Below are positions 43,277 to 52,860 of a stretch of DNA of 64,000 nt, piece by piece. Origin of the DNA: Halobacillus andaensis (GTDB lineage: Bacteria; Bacillota; Bacilli; Bacillales; Halobacillaceae); NCBI RefSeq assembly GCF_014636475.1, contig NZ_BMEL01000001.1, positions 806,001 through 870,000 on the forward strand. Direction: 5' to 3'. The notes below the pieces were generated by a model that was not told the DNA's origin, made no database searches, and saw only the letters and a program-made list of their open reading frames with translations. Every line of letters starts with the position of its first letter. The first letter of the stretch is position 1. The translations under genes were made by a program, and so were the position numbers.

Positions 43277-43371
43277 AGTTGAATTACATTTAATGTACAA
43301 AAATTATCGGTGTCTTGTCCAGCTATTTGTTTCGTCTCTCCTAATGAACCATACCACCAAACAGACAAAAT

Positions 43372-43402
43372 AATGCCCTCGTAACGAAATTACGAGGGCA
43401 CT
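43372..43402 (-). terminator. terminator of the ABC exporter operon
   Basis: The stem GCCCTCGTAA/TTACGAGGGC is followed on the minus strand by ATTATTTTG. Confidence 0.75.
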
Positions 43403-43405
43403 TTA

Positions 43406-45238
43406 TTAGATCGCATCGAGCATTTGAAATTGTGCTTTAACCAATTCGAAATATTCTCCTTTTTGTTCCATCAATTCATCGTGAGAACCACTCTCTAATA
43501 TGCGGCCATTTTCAAGTACGTAAATCGTATCTGCTTCACGAATTGTTGACAATCGGTGAGCAATAATAATGGCCGTTCGTCCTTTTAATAGACGACGAAG
43601 GGCTTCTTGTATTCTCATTTCTGTTTCCGTATCTATACTAGCCGTGGCTTCATCCAATATAAGAATACGCGGGTTAGCAAGCAGTGCTCGAGCAAAGGAT
43701 AACAATTGTCGTTCTCCAGCTGAAAGAATGCTGCCTCGTTCTTCTACTTCCGTTTCGTATCCTTGGTTTAAACGTTGAATGAACTCATCTGCACCTACAA
43801 CTTTTGCTGCTTCCATGACTTCTTCGTCGGTCGCCGCAGGCCGGCCAAAACGAATATTCTCCATTATCGTTCCAGAGAAAATAAATGTATCTTGTAGGAC
43901 CACACTAATTTGCTGCCTTACACTATCGATCGTCGCATCCTTCAAGTCGACACCGTCTATTTTAACAGCGCCTTTTGTCGGGTCATAGAAACGGCTGATT
44001 AAGTTAGCGATGGTAGATTTACCTGAGCCTGTATGCCCTACTAAGGCAACTGTTTCACCAGGCTTCATTTCTAAATTAATATCATGCAGCGCCATTCTCT
44101 TTTCATCATAGGCAAACTGCACGTGATCAAACTCAATCCGACCCTTCATGTTTGTTAACGGTACAGCATTTGCATGTTCTTCAACATTAGGCTCTTCATC
44201 AAGAAATTCAAAAATTCTCTCTGAAGCGGCCATCGCCATTAACAGCTGATTATACATTTGCCCAAGTCTTGAAATCGGCTCCCAAAACATACCGAGGAAG
44301 AAAGCAAAGGATACAAATGTTCCGACTGGCATTCCTTCCTGTAAAATAAGGTAAGCGCCGTACGCGACTAAGATCACCGTACCTACTGCATTACTCATTT
44401 CAACAAAAGGACGAAACATCGCACTTTTTCGAGTGGCTACGTTCCACGACTCAAAATTATCTGAGTTTACACCATCGAAGTACTCTGAGTTTTCTCTTTC
44501 CTGTGAAAAAGACTGTGTAATTCTCACCCCTTGAAGACTTTCATTCAGGTGGGAATTGAGTCGAGATTGCTGAATACGAACTTGCTGCCAAGAACGTCTT
44601 ATATTACGTCGCAGTTTAGTAGAGATGTAGAACATAATTGGCATGATCACAAGGATCGCAATCGCAAGTTTTGGACTTAACGCGAATAAGATTACGATAA
44701 TTCCTGTCAGCATAACGACATCCATTAACAAGTTAATAATCCCATTCGTAAAAAGTTCTTGCAAGGAGTTAATATCATTCATGATACGTACAAGAATAGA
44801 TCCTGCCGATCGTGTATCAAAGAATTTATGTGACAATCTTTGAACATGCGAAAAAAGATGATGACGTAAATCATAAATGACGTTCTGACCTAAGATATTG
44901 ACATACTTAATCCTAAGCATGTTTGCGACATAGCTTAATAAGTACATGATAGCCACACCAACCACTAATTGAATGAGTAAATTAGTGTTTCCTTCTGCAA
45001 TTGCAATATCAATGGCGACTTTACCTATAAGGATCGGCACGACTAATCGTACAATTGTCGCTACAAGCATAGCAATGATGGAGATCGGCAATAATGTTTT
45101 CCAATACGGTTTGACGTATCGCAGCAGACGCATGAGCTGAGACCAATTAAAAGGCTTTTCTATTGCCAAATCCTGGGTGTATTTAAACCGGTTTAAGTGT
45201 TTATTGGTTTCTGGTACATGCTTTGGTTTTCTAGCCAT
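43406..45238 (-). CDS. ABC exporter half-transporter, catalytically canonical subunit
   Basis: A 610-residue type IV ABC exporter with six membrane helices then an ATPase domain. Walker A is GHTGSGKST and Walker B is RILILDEATAS with the catalytic Glu. The signature is the unusual LSAGERQLLSFARA. It follows the second half-transporter gene by 16 bp, so the two form one operon and probably a heterodimer. Relatives include YfiC and BmrD, often multidrug or lipid-flipping pumps. The substrate is unknown. Confidence 0.92.
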   Translation of the reverse strand: MARKPKHVPETNKHLNRFKYTQDLAIEKPFNWSQLMRLLRYVKPYWKTLLPISIIAMLVATIVRLVVPILIGKVAIDIAIAEGNTNLLIQLVVGVAIMYLLSYVANMLRIKYVNILGQNVIYDLRHHLFSHVQRLSHKFFDTRSAGSILVRIMNDINSLQELFTNGIINLLMDVVMLTGIIVILFALSPKLAIAILVIMPIMFYISTKLRRNIRRSWQQVRIQQSRLNSHLNESLQGVRITQSFSQERENSEYFDGVNSDNFESWNVATRKSAMFRPFVEMSNAVGTVILVAYGAYLILQEGMPVGTFVSFAFFLGMFWEPISRLGQMYNQLLMAMAASERIFEFLDEEPNVEEHANAVPLTNMKGRIEFDHVQFAYDEKRMALHDINLEMKPGETVALVGHTGSGKSTIANLISRFYDPTKGAVKIDGVDLKDATIDSVRQQISVVLQDTFIFSGTIMENIRFGRPAATDEEVMEAAKVVGADEFIQRLNQGYETEVEERGSILSAGERQLLSFARALLANPRILILDEATASIDTETEMRIQEALRRLLKGRTAIIIAHRLSTIREADTIYVLENGRILESGSHDELMEQKGEYFELVKAQFQMLDAI

Positions 45239-45254
45239 TTCTCTCCCCCCTTGT

Positions 45255-47012
45255 TTATGAGATGTTGGATGAGTCTAATATTTTCTCTTTATCCTGGTAT
45301 TGAATATCATAAATGCGCTGATAAGGACCACCATTTTTAAGCAGCTCATCGTGTAAACCGCGCTCCACAATCGAACCTTCTTCTAACACTAAAATTTCGT
45401 CTGCGTGCTTTAATGAAGAAATGCGGTGAGCAATAATAAATGTGGTACGTCCCTTCATGACTTCTTTTAAGGCCTTTTGAATTTGAAATTCAGTTTCCAT
45501 GTCTACAGCAGATGTGGCATCGTCTAACACTAAAATAGCAGGATCAATGAGGATCGCTCTCGCAATCGCAATACGCTGCTTCTGCCCTCCAGATAATCCC
45601 ATCCCTCGTTCACCTAGAAGTGTATCGTAGCCTTCTGGCATAGCCATAATAAAATCATGGGCTTGGGCTCTCTTCGCTGCAGCTTTTACGTCCTCCAGCG
45701 TGGCATCAGGATTGCCATAAGCAATGTTTTCCTTAATAGTCGTAGAAAATAAAAAAGATTCTTGCAGCACAAAGCCAATATTTTTCCGCAGCGTTTTAAG
45801 TCCATAATCCGCTACAGGACGGCCATCAACCAGTACGCGCCCTTTTTCAGGCTCATAGAATCGAGTAATCAATTGAGTAATACTCGTTTTCCCTGAGCCG
45901 GTAGCCCCGATTAATCCGATCGTAGTGCCGGGAGGAGCATCAAAGCTAATATCTTTTAATGCGGAATCGTCATCTTCGGTGTAAGTGAGTGTGACTTGAT
46001 CAAACGTCACATGACCACTAAGGCGATCTTGAACGATTGCATCTTCTTTTTCCTGAATATCTTCATTGGCTTCTAAAATTTCTAACAACCTTTCACCTGA
46101 AGCTTTAGATTGAGAAAAAAGGTTTATAACAAAGCCTAAATTCATAAGAGGTCCAAGAATGTACCAAACGAGGCTAAAAAAGGCTACTAATTCACCTAAT
46201 TGTAAAGACCCATCGACGACGAGGTACCCACCATAGGCAAGAAGGGCAACTACACAGACGTTTCCTATGAACTCCATTAACGGAAAGTAACGCGCCCAAA
46301 TATTCGAAGTCGTTATATAGTTCGAGCGGTAATGCTCACTTCGATCAAGAAAACGCCCAACTTCAAAGTCTTCTCTTGATAAAGATTTAACAGTGTTCAT
46401 CCCGCTAATGTTTTCCTGCACTCGTGTATTTAATTTTCCAAATGATTTTCTAATTTTTCGAAAGGCGGGATGGACACGCCGATCAAATTGATACACGACA
46501 AAGCCTAAGAAAGGCATAGCAGCCATCGTTACAAGAGCGAGAGGAACAGAGTAATAAAACATCACGCTTAAACTAATAACAATTAACAAAGTAATACGGA
46601 TAAGCTCAGAAAATCCCATGGCTAGGAAAAAACGAAAACCTTCTACATCCGCTGTTAATCGAGACATAATATCTCCAGTTTTAGCGTTGTCATAATATTT
46701 AAATGGAAGACGCTGCAACTTTTTATACAACTCATCACGCAATACATACACGGATTTAATACCGAAATATTCTCCTAAGTATTGATGAAAATATGTAGCC
46801 ACTCCCTTAAACAACATCAGGATGACAAAGACGATACATATATAAGGAATGAGGTTGTATCGCTCTTCCATGACCACATCATCAATGGTAATTTGAAGCA
46901 CCATCGGGTAGACAACGGTAATCCCGGTGACAAATAACAGCGAGAATACCGACCAGAAAAAGTAAGATCGATAAGGCCAATAAAACGGTTTCAATTTTTT
47001 AAAAATATCCAA
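45255..47012 (-). CDS. ABC exporter half-transporter, degenerate-site subunit
   Basis: A 585-residue type IV ABC exporter, first gene of the pair. It has Walker A GATGSGKTS and the normal signature LSGGQKQRIAIARA. Walker B ends LVLDDATSAVD, so the catalytic glutamate is replaced by aspartate. This is the usual asymmetry of heterodimeric exporters (BmrCD, YfiBC, TM287/288). The TTG start lies behind GGAGGG. Confidence 0.92.
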   Translation of the reverse strand: MDIFKKLKPFYWPYRSYFFWSVFSLLFVTGITVVYPMVLQITIDDVVMEERYNLIPYICIVFVILMLFKGVATYFHQYLGEYFGIKSVYVLRDELYKKLQRLPFKYYDNAKTGDIMSRLTADVEGFRFFLAMGFSELIRITLLIVISLSVMFYYSVPLALVTMAAMPFLGFVVYQFDRRVHPAFRKIRKSFGKLNTRVQENISGMNTVKSLSREDFEVGRFLDRSEHYRSNYITTSNIWARYFPLMEFIGNVCVVALLAYGGYLVVDGSLQLGELVAFFSLVWYILGPLMNLGFVINLFSQSKASGERLLEILEANEDIQEKEDAIVQDRLSGHVTFDQVTLTYTEDDDSALKDISFDAPPGTTIGLIGATGSGKTSITQLITRFYEPEKGRVLVDGRPVADYGLKTLRKNIGFVLQESFLFSTTIKENIAYGNPDATLEDVKAAAKRAQAHDFIMAMPEGYDTLLGERGMGLSGGQKQRIAIARAILIDPAILVLDDATSAVDMETEFQIQKALKEVMKGRTTFIIAHRISSLKHADEILVLEEGSIVERGLHDELLKNGGPYQRIYDIQYQDKEKILDSSNIS

Positions 47013-47156
47013 GTGGTTACCCTCCTCTTTCTTTAACGTATTAACTAATATATCGAGTATCGAAATAAATTTCCACCCATTTGACTAATTTTTTTAAAAT
47101 TTAGGAAAAAATAAACAAATACGCTTAAAAAACAAGCTACCACTATCATATAAAAA

Positions 47157-47180
47157 GACAGCCTCAAATATGAGGATGTC
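47157..47180 (-). terminator. terminator-like hairpin left of repeat E6
   Basis: GACAGCCTC...GAGGATGTC with a T-run on the minus strand. It sits upstream of the ABC operon where no gene ends. No second copy is seen to the right, where E6 is truncated. Confidence 0.55.
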
Positions 47181-47540
47181 AGCTTGTAGAGAATCCTTAA
47201 AGAGTGTAAATTTCCTTGTGTTAGAGAGAGTAAATGGTTTTAGGAAACGATTCCCTTTCCGCGGGCGAATGGTGTGCCTCCTCGGGCTTTATCAGCCCTC
47301 CGGGGCCACACCTTATTCACATTTCCCGCAGGAGTTTCGCCGTTTCCTAAGCCCCTTTTTCGAAATAGATCACTGGCAAAATCATTTACTCCAACTGTGC
47401 CCTTATGAAAAAAGCGTTTGCAAAAGGGCATTCACTCTACGAGGGTTTCAAGATTCTATTCTGGTCAAAGGAACGGAAAAAGTGCCGACTCCTGTGGGAC
47501 GAGCAGACAGGAGAAGCCCCGCAGGTCGGAGTGGAGGGCA
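47181..47540 (+). repeat. dispersed repeat E6, right end missing
   Basis: Left end AGCTTGTAGAGAATCC; module A 47226-47365; module B starts GGAACGGAAAAAGTGCCGAC (47470) but stops after GCCCCGCAGGTCGGAG. The right half of module B and the right terminus are gone. Confidence 0.8.
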
Positions 47541-47599
47541 CTGAAAAACTGAAGGTATTAAAGTAATGAGCTTTTCAATAAGGGATTCTAAGCCCTCTA

Positions 47600-47900
47600 T
47601 TCCTTCGTGAGTTTAAAGATTCGCTTCACATTAGGCCTTGGCGCCGTCGCACCTTGAACGCGCATGCTCCGAATTAGATAGGACTCTGTGGATTTCACGA
47701 TGAGCGTTCGGTGGTGACGCCTGGTCGATTAAAACCGGCCACGTCCTGTGGCCGGTTTTAATCGACACTAGCACGTCCGGTGCGTCGCGGGAACAGCGCG
47801 AGCCGAAGATCCACGTGGTCAAGTGATCTTCTTGGTCAAGTTAGCTGAGGCCATGCCCGCGGCAAGCATCCACCGAAAAGCGATTCGTGAGGCTTTTTAA
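47600..47900. repeat. mosaic of repeat fragments with a perfect 19-bp stem
   Basis: It contains a C-family core fragment in reverse orientation (GGGAACAGCGCGAGCCGAAG, then TTAGCTGAGGCCATGCCC). It also has a perfect 19-bp stem at 47724-47742/47748-47766 (GTCGATTAAAACCGGCCAC) with a five-base loop. GC content is higher than the surroundings. No gene is evident between 47013 and 48058. Confidence 0.6.
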
Positions 47901-48004
47901 GATTAGAAAGGACTTTTTCAGCGTACTCTCGAAGTGACCGTTTACTCAGCTCTTTTTTACCTAAAAAAATTTCGTTTCATAAAAGAAATGTTCATTAAAT
48001 AAGT

Positions 48005-48047
48005 AAAAAAAGCTTGTAGGAAAACATTAAGTTCTCCTGCAAGCTTT
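48005..48047 (-). terminator. terminator of ykuV
   Basis: AAAGCTTGTAGGAAAAC/GTTCTCCTGCAAGCTTT with a T-run on the minus strand. It is the same hairpin type as at 36464 and 61900. Confidence 0.85.
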
Positions 48048-48058
48048 AACACTTTTTA

Positions 48059-48511
48059 TTATTTTTGGTTAACACCCAGCACACGATTAACGCGTTTACG
48101 AAGCATCTTCATACCGCCACCGCCAGCTTGGAAGTGACGAAGGTTACCTTCTTCATCAAATACGTAGTAAGCAGGAACGTATTGATTTTCAAATGCATCT
48201 GTAAGTTTGTGTTCGTTATCTACATAGATTGGCTGCGTAATCCCGTGTTCATCAGCTACTTCTTTAATTTGATCTAAATCCAGATCTTTCTCTGAACGAG
48301 GCATGTGCACAGCGATGACATTGAGGTCCTCACTATATTCATCACGAAACTCATTCACGTTTGGCATCGCTTCTTTACAAAGCCCGCAGCTTACAGACCA
48401 AAAGTGGATAAGGGTTGGTTTGTCGCCAACTAGATCTTCTTTTGAAATAGGTTCGCTATTGTACCATTTTGTTGCTTCAGGCAACTCTGGCATTGGCGTT
48501 CTTAGTTTCAT
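48059..48511 (-). CDS. ykuV: thiol-disulfide oxidoreductase YkuV
   Basis: A 150-residue thioredoxin-fold protein without signal peptide. The active site is CGLC (Cys42, Cys45) in HFWSVSCGLCKEAMP, and the cis-proline lies in YVPAYYVFDEEGN. It matches cytosolic YkuV of B. subtilis. It lies downstream of the peroxiredoxin ykuU and may reduce it. AAAGGAGG precedes the ATG. Confidence 0.92.
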   Translation of the reverse strand: MKLRTPMPELPEATKWYNSEPISKEDLVGDKPTLIHFWSVSCGLCKEAMPNVNEFRDEYSEDLNVIAVHMPRSEKDLDLDQIKEVADEHGITQPIYVDNEHKLTDAFENQYVPAYYVFDEEGNLRHFQAGGGGMKMLRKRVNRVLGVNQK

Positions 48512-48547
48512 TCTGAATTCCTCCTTTAACTCTTGAAGTACGTATGG

Positions 48548-48576
48548 AAAAAAAGGTCTAACGCTGAGGTTAGACC
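48548..48576 (-). terminator. terminator of ykuU
   Basis: GGTCTAAC/GTTAGACC-type stem (48555-48576) followed on the minus strand by seven T residues; it separates ykuU from ykuV. Confidence 0.85.
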
Positions 48577-48592
48577 AATTTTAGAAATTCAA

Positions 48593-49135
48593 TTAAAGTG
48601 TTTCTTGACCTGGCTTCCAGTTTGCCGGGCAAAGTCCGCCAGTTTGAAGGGCTTGAAGTACACGAAGTGTTTCGTCTACGTCACGGCCAATGTTGTTGTG
48701 GTTTACAACTTGATACTGAAGTTCACCCTCAGGGCTGATAATGAATAGGCCGCGAAGTGCTACACCTTCATCTTCTACTAGTACACCGTAGTCTTTTGCT
48801 ACTTGGTGGTTCGTATCAGCTGCTAGTGAATACTCAAGGTCACCCAGGCCGTTATCCTCACGGTTTGTGTTAATCCAAGCTAAGTGTGTGTGAATCGTAT
48901 CCGTAGACACTCCGATTACTTCAGCATCCAGGTCTTCGAATTCATCGAAGCGATCAGATAGTGAAGTGATTTCAGTTGGACATACGAAAGTGAAATCCAT
49001 TGGGTAAAAGAATAGTACTGTCCATTTATCGTTTTTCATGTTTTCTTCTAATGATACTTTTCCAAACTCCTTGTTTGGAAGTACTGCATCCATTTCAAAG
49101 CGTGGTGCTTGTTTTGCTACCATACGTTCTGCCAT
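48593..49135 (-). CDS. ykuU: 2-Cys peroxiredoxin YkuU
   Basis: A 180-residue AhpC/TSA-family thiol peroxidase. The peroxidatic Cys52 is in DFTFVCPTE; the resolving Cys169 is in GGLCPANWKPG. It reduces hydrogen peroxide and organic peroxides. The ATG at 49135 follows GGAGGG; the longer frame has no ribosome site. It is led by a strong sigma-A promoter. Confidence 0.95.
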   Translation of the reverse strand: MAERMVAKQAPRFEMDAVLPNKEFGKVSLEENMKNDKWTVLFFYPMDFTFVCPTEITSLSDRFDEFEDLDAEVIGVSTDTIHTHLAWINTNREDNGLGDLEYSLAADTNHQVAKDYGVLVEDEGVALRGLFIISPEGELQYQVVNHNNIGRDVDETLRVLQALQTGGLCPANWKPGQETL

Positions 49136-49439
49136 AAAAGAATCCCTCCATATGTTTTTAAGCATGATTTAACATTAATCTACAATCACAAGTTTCAGTA
49201 TAACGAGAGAATAGATTGTAGTCAATGTTTAATAAAAATTAATTTAATCTAGACATTGGTTCTATCATTATTTAATATAGGCAACACTGTAACTCATTAA
49301 ACATGATCCATAGGATAATGTAAAATATTTTGCATTCCTTTATGACAAAGCTTGACATTAAACCACAAAAAATTGAAAATAATTTCATACGTCAACTTAT
49401 GATCATAATGAGCTATTTTGTTTGGAAAGGAGTTTGAAC
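49136..49439. other. divergent promoter region of ykuU and ykuT
   Basis: An AT-rich gap of 304 bp. It contains the ykuU promoter. No gene is evident. Confidence 0.6.
49197..49225 (-). promoter_or_regulatory. sigma-A promoter of ykuU
   Basis: TTGACT (49220-49225), a 17-base spacer and TATACT (49197-49202) on the minus strand. Confidence 0.75.
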
Positions 49440-50282
49440 ATGAATTTATTTGAGGAAGGATTTGATTTTAACTCCACCGTTCTTGTGGAATGGTTAATTA
49501 CGGGAGGATTAAAGATCCTTGTTATTCTCATTGCATTTGCGATTCTCGGTCCAGTGGGAAAAAAAGCGATCAGTATCGCTATTCAACGCATGGGAAAACA
49601 GCGGAAAATTCCAGAGAGCCGTACCAAAACATTGGAAAAGCTGTCAGTAAATCTGTTTTCTTACATTCTTATTTTTCTATTAATCGTCATGCTGCTTAGT
49701 GCAGTAAATATAGAAATTGGTCCTTTACTCGCTGGAGCGGGGATTATAGGCCTGGCGATTGGTTTTGGAGCCCAAGGTTTAGTTTCTGATATTGTGACAG
49801 GTTTCTTTATTCTTCTAGAACGTCAAATTGAGGTAGACGATTATGTGACGGCTGGAGGTTACGATGGAATTGTTGAAGAAGTAGGCATTCGTACAACAAA
49901 ACTAAGAAGTTTTGATGGCACGCTTAACTTTATACCTAACCGAAATATTGAAGGCGTCAGCAACCATTCTCGCGGCAATATGCGTGCCTTAGTCGATATC
50001 GGCATTTCTTATGATGAAAACATTGATCATGCACTAGAAGTTCTAACAAAAGTAGCCGACGATTTTGCGGACGATCCTCGCTTTAAAGAAGGACCAGATG
50101 TTTTAGGTGTACAAAGTTTAGGCGACTCTGATGTCGTTCTTCGTATTCTTGGCAAGACGGAAAACATGGAACAATGGGGCGTCGAACGTGACCTAAGAAA
50201 AGCAATGAAAGAAGCATTAGATGAAGCAGGAATTGAAATTCCATTCCCTCATCAAGTTTATATAGAAAAGAAAGAAAGCTAA
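49440..50282 (+). CDS. ykuT: small-conductance mechanosensitive channel, MscS family (YkuT)
   Basis: A 280-residue channel that releases solutes on hypo-osmotic shock. The pore helix carries the Gly/Ala pattern AGAGIIGLAIGFGAQGLVSDIVTGFFILLE (about 100-129), followed by the beta domain QIEVDDYVTAGGYDGIVEEVGIRTTKLRSFDGTLNFIPN. AAAGGAG lies seven bases before the ATG at 49440. It complements the BCCT uptake system at 23494. Confidence 0.94.
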   Translation: MNLFEEGFDFNSTVLVEWLITGGLKILVILIAFAILGPVGKKAISIAIQRMGKQRKIPESRTKTLEKLSVNLFSYILIFLLIVMLLSAVNIEIGPLLAGAGIIGLAIGFGAQGLVSDIVTGFFILLERQIEVDDYVTAGGYDGIVEEVGIRTTKLRSFDGTLNFIPNRNIEGVSNHSRGNMRALVDIGISYDENIDHALEVLTKVADDFADDPRFKEGPDVLGVQSLGDSDVVLRILGKTENMEQWGVERDLRKAMKEALDEAGIEIPFPHQVYIEKKES

Positions 50283-50284
50283 AA

Positions 50285-50321
50285 AGAACCAGCCTGGTTT
50301 AAGTGAACCGGGCTGGTTTTT
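50285..50321. terminator. bidirectional terminator between ykuT and the CNNM gene
   Basis: AACCAGCCTGGTT...AACCGGGCTGGTT stem with T-run. Confidence 0.88.
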
Positions 50322-51602
50322 CTATTGCCATGCTTCAATTTTTCGTATCGTACCCACGTGCATATCAACGATTTTAAAATGGATCCCGTTTTCTTCCACA
50401 ATGGTTCCTTCTTTAGCGTCGATATCCCGTGTGTAAATCCATCCAGAGATCGTATCTACCTCGTTGTTCTCGAACTCCACATTAAAGTAGTCATTAATGT
50501 CTTGGATCGATGTTTTTCCATCAATAAGATAATGACCATTTTTCAACGTCTTAATTTCCCTTTCTTCTTCATGATCATACTCATCCCTAATTTCCCCAAC
50601 AATTTCTTCGAGTATATCTTCAATTGTAACCAAACCTGAGGTTCCACCATATTCATCAATTAATATCGCCAAATGAGTGCGCTCTTTTTGCAAGCGAACG
50701 AGAAGTTCTTGAATGGCAATGTTCTCAAATACTCTCACCACAGGTTTAATATAAGGTTTAAGCAAGCCCATTTTTTCAATATCATCATAGAAAAATTCTT
50801 TCATATGAATAACACCTAGAATATTGTCTTTATCGCCATCTATTACTGGATATCTCGTATATCGGTTCTGTTTCATAATGCGAATGTTATTCTTCATGGA
50901 GTCGTTCGTATCAAGCACCGCCATTTCAGTACGGGGTACCATAATTTCCTTAGCCATTCGATTATCAAATTCAAAGATGCGATCCACATACTTATACTCA
51001 CTGCGGTTAATCTCACCTTGTTTGAAGCTTTGATTTAAAATGTACCTTAACTCTTCTTCGGAATGGACTTCTCCTGATTCTCTTGCTGTAGCAATCCCAA
51101 ATAATCGAACGAGAGCGTTGGCTGAACCGTTTAACACATAGATAAACGGGTACATAATTTTATGAAAAAAGATCAATGGCCTCGACACAAGTAAAGTAAT
51201 CCGTTCGGCCTTCTGAATGGCTACCGTTTTTGGAGCAAGCTCACCTAAAACGACATGTAAAAACGTAATAATTGAAAAAGCGATGGCAAATGAAATCGTA
51301 TGACTAATGGCAGCGGGAAGTCCTGCTTCTCCGATTAAAGGTTTCAGGAGATGATCTAATGTAGGTTCCCCCAGCCACCCTAATCCTAGTGCTGTAATCG
51401 TTATTCCAAGCTGACACGCCGATAAATAATCATCTAGATTATCGACCAGCTTTAGCGCGACTCTCGAATTCTTATCACCAGCGTCTGCTTTTGATTCGAG
51501 TTTACTCCGGCGGACCTTTACGATAGCAAATTCACTAGCCACAAAGAAAGCTGTCAATATAATTAATAAAGCCACTGCAAGCAATTTAATGGTTGTTTCC
51601 AT
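50322..51602 (-). CDS. CNNM/CorC-family membrane protein (UPF0053, hemolysin C-like)
   Basis: A 426-residue protein with an N-terminal DUF21 membrane domain (three to four helices, ASEFAIVKVRRSKLE, GWLGEPTLDHL). A CBS pair follows (about 205-330, VPRTEMAVLDTND, DEYGGTSGLVTIEDILEEIVGEI), then a C-terminal CorC_HlyC domain. Relatives export or regulate magnesium (B. subtilis MpfA type). The older name hemolysin is misleading. The ATG at 51602 follows GGGATG; an upstream TTG at 51647 is less likely. Confidence 0.9.
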   Translation of the reverse strand: METTIKLLAVALLIILTAFFVASEFAIVKVRRSKLESKADAGDKNSRVALKLVDNLDDYLSACQLGITITALGLGWLGEPTLDHLLKPLIGEAGLPAAISHTISFAIAFSIITFLHVVLGELAPKTVAIQKAERITLLVSRPLIFFHKIMYPFIYVLNGSANALVRLFGIATARESGEVHSEEELRYILNQSFKQGEINRSEYKYVDRIFEFDNRMAKEIMVPRTEMAVLDTNDSMKNNIRIMKQNRYTRYPVIDGDKDNILGVIHMKEFFYDDIEKMGLLKPYIKPVVRVFENIAIQELLVRLQKERTHLAILIDEYGGTSGLVTIEDILEEIVGEIRDEYDHEEEREIKTLKNGHYLIDGKTSIQDINDYFNVEFENNEVDTISGWIYTRDIDAKEGTIVEENGIHFKIVDMHVGTIRKIEAWQ

Positions 51603-51690
51603 AGCTTCACATCCCAAGTAATAAACCAACCGTTCACGAAGGAACAATTTGCAATTATTATGAGACGAATCCTTCTATTGTATACAAGGA

Positions 51691-52806
51691 CTACAGTTGC
51701 TTAAGGCTTGAAATGACTAGCGAAGATCCAACACGTAATGCATCTTCATCAGGGGAAAGCTTGGCATTATGCAGTCCTGCCTCTGAATTCACACCAAGCC
51801 AGAACATAAATCCTGGCATCTCTTTTAACATATAACCGAAGTCTTCGCCGGTCATCGCTGGACTGGCTTCAACATAGGTAACATCAAGCTGATCGGCTAT
51901 TTGGGAAAATTGCTGAACCAGTTTTTCATCGTTATTGACTTGATAATAATTAGCACCATAATCAATCGATACTTTACAATCATTGGAGATTTCTAACCCT
52001 TTTGTGATCTTCTCGATTTCTTGTTTAACTTCTTCCATCGCGTTTGGAGACATCGTTCGAATCGTCCCCTCTAAACGTGCGTGTTCTGAAATGATGTTCT
52101 GTACGGTACCACCGTTAATCTTCCCAACTGTAATAACCGCACTGTCCAGCGGATCAACTCTTCTTGCAACGACCTGCTGAAGCTGGGTGACTAGAGAACT
52201 TGCAGCCACCACCATATCTTTTGTGAGATGAGGATAGGCGGCATGCCCTCCTTTTCCAATTAGGTCGATAAAAAGCTCACTCGTATTCGCAAAAAGCAAC
52301 CCCGCTCTAGAGGAAACAGTACCCACAGGGAGCTCAGGCGCGATGTGAAGGGCGAAGATCACGTCAGGTTTCCATTTTTTCATAGGTGCTGCTTCAAGCA
52401 TTGGCTCTGCACCGCCCGGTCCTTCTTCGGCAGGCTGGAATAAAAATAATATGTGATCATCGGCAGGCTCATTGGCTAAGGCTTCTAACGCAGATAAAGC
52501 AATCGTCATATGAAAGTCATGACCGCAGGCATGCATTCTTCCTTCATGTAAGGACTTAAATTCAAGATTTGTTTCCTCCTGCAATGGAAGTCCGTCAATG
52601 TCGGTTCGATACCCTATGGTTTTTTTCGGGTTCTTACCACTGACTTTCACAAAAATACCCGTACGCCACGTTTCCACTTCAAGATCATCCTGTGGCAGCT
52701 TTTCGATAAAATCGAGTAAGTATTTTTGTGTTTTCTCCTCTTGAAAGCCCAACTCAGGAATTTGGTGGAGATCCCTTCTGATTTGTATAAGCTGTTTTGA
52801 TTCCAT
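51691..52806 (-). CDS. dapL: N-acetyldiaminopimelate deacetylase
   Basis: A 371-residue M20-family amidohydrolase that removes acetate from N-acetyl-LL-diaminopimelate in the acetylase route to lysine and cell-wall DAP. Metal motifs are HACGHDFHM (about 91-99) and EEGPGG, with the dimer domain in the middle. It matches B. subtilis YkuR. It lies 54 bp after dapH on one transcript; a hairpin lies between them. GGAGGG precedes the ATG. Confidence 0.94.
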   Translation of the reverse strand: MESKQLIQIRRDLHQIPELGFQEEKTQKYLLDFIEKLPQDDLEVETWRTGIFVKVSGKNPKKTIGYRTDIDGLPLQEETNLEFKSLHEGRMHACGHDFHMTIALSALEALANEPADDHILFLFQPAEEGPGGAEPMLEAAPMKKWKPDVIFALHIAPELPVGTVSSRAGLLFANTSELFIDLIGKGGHAAYPHLTKDMVVAASSLVTQLQQVVARRVDPLDSAVITVGKINGGTVQNIISEHARLEGTIRTMSPNAMEEVKQEIEKITKGLEISNDCKVSIDYGANYYQVNNDEKLVQQFSQIADQLDVTYVEASPAMTGEDFGYMLKEMPGFMFWLGVNSEAGLHNAKLSPDEDALRVGSSLVISSLKQL

Positions 52807-52828
52807 CGTGTCCCTCCATTAGAAACAA

Positions 52829-52857
52829 AGACCTTGCATGAGCAGCAAGGTCTTTGA
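52829..52857 (-). terminator. intercistronic hairpin between dapH and dapL
   Basis: AAAGACCTTGC/GCAAGGTCTTT with a weak T-run on the minus strand. It may only attenuate or stabilise, since dapL depends on the same operon. Confidence 0.5.
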
Positions 52858-52860
52858 CTA

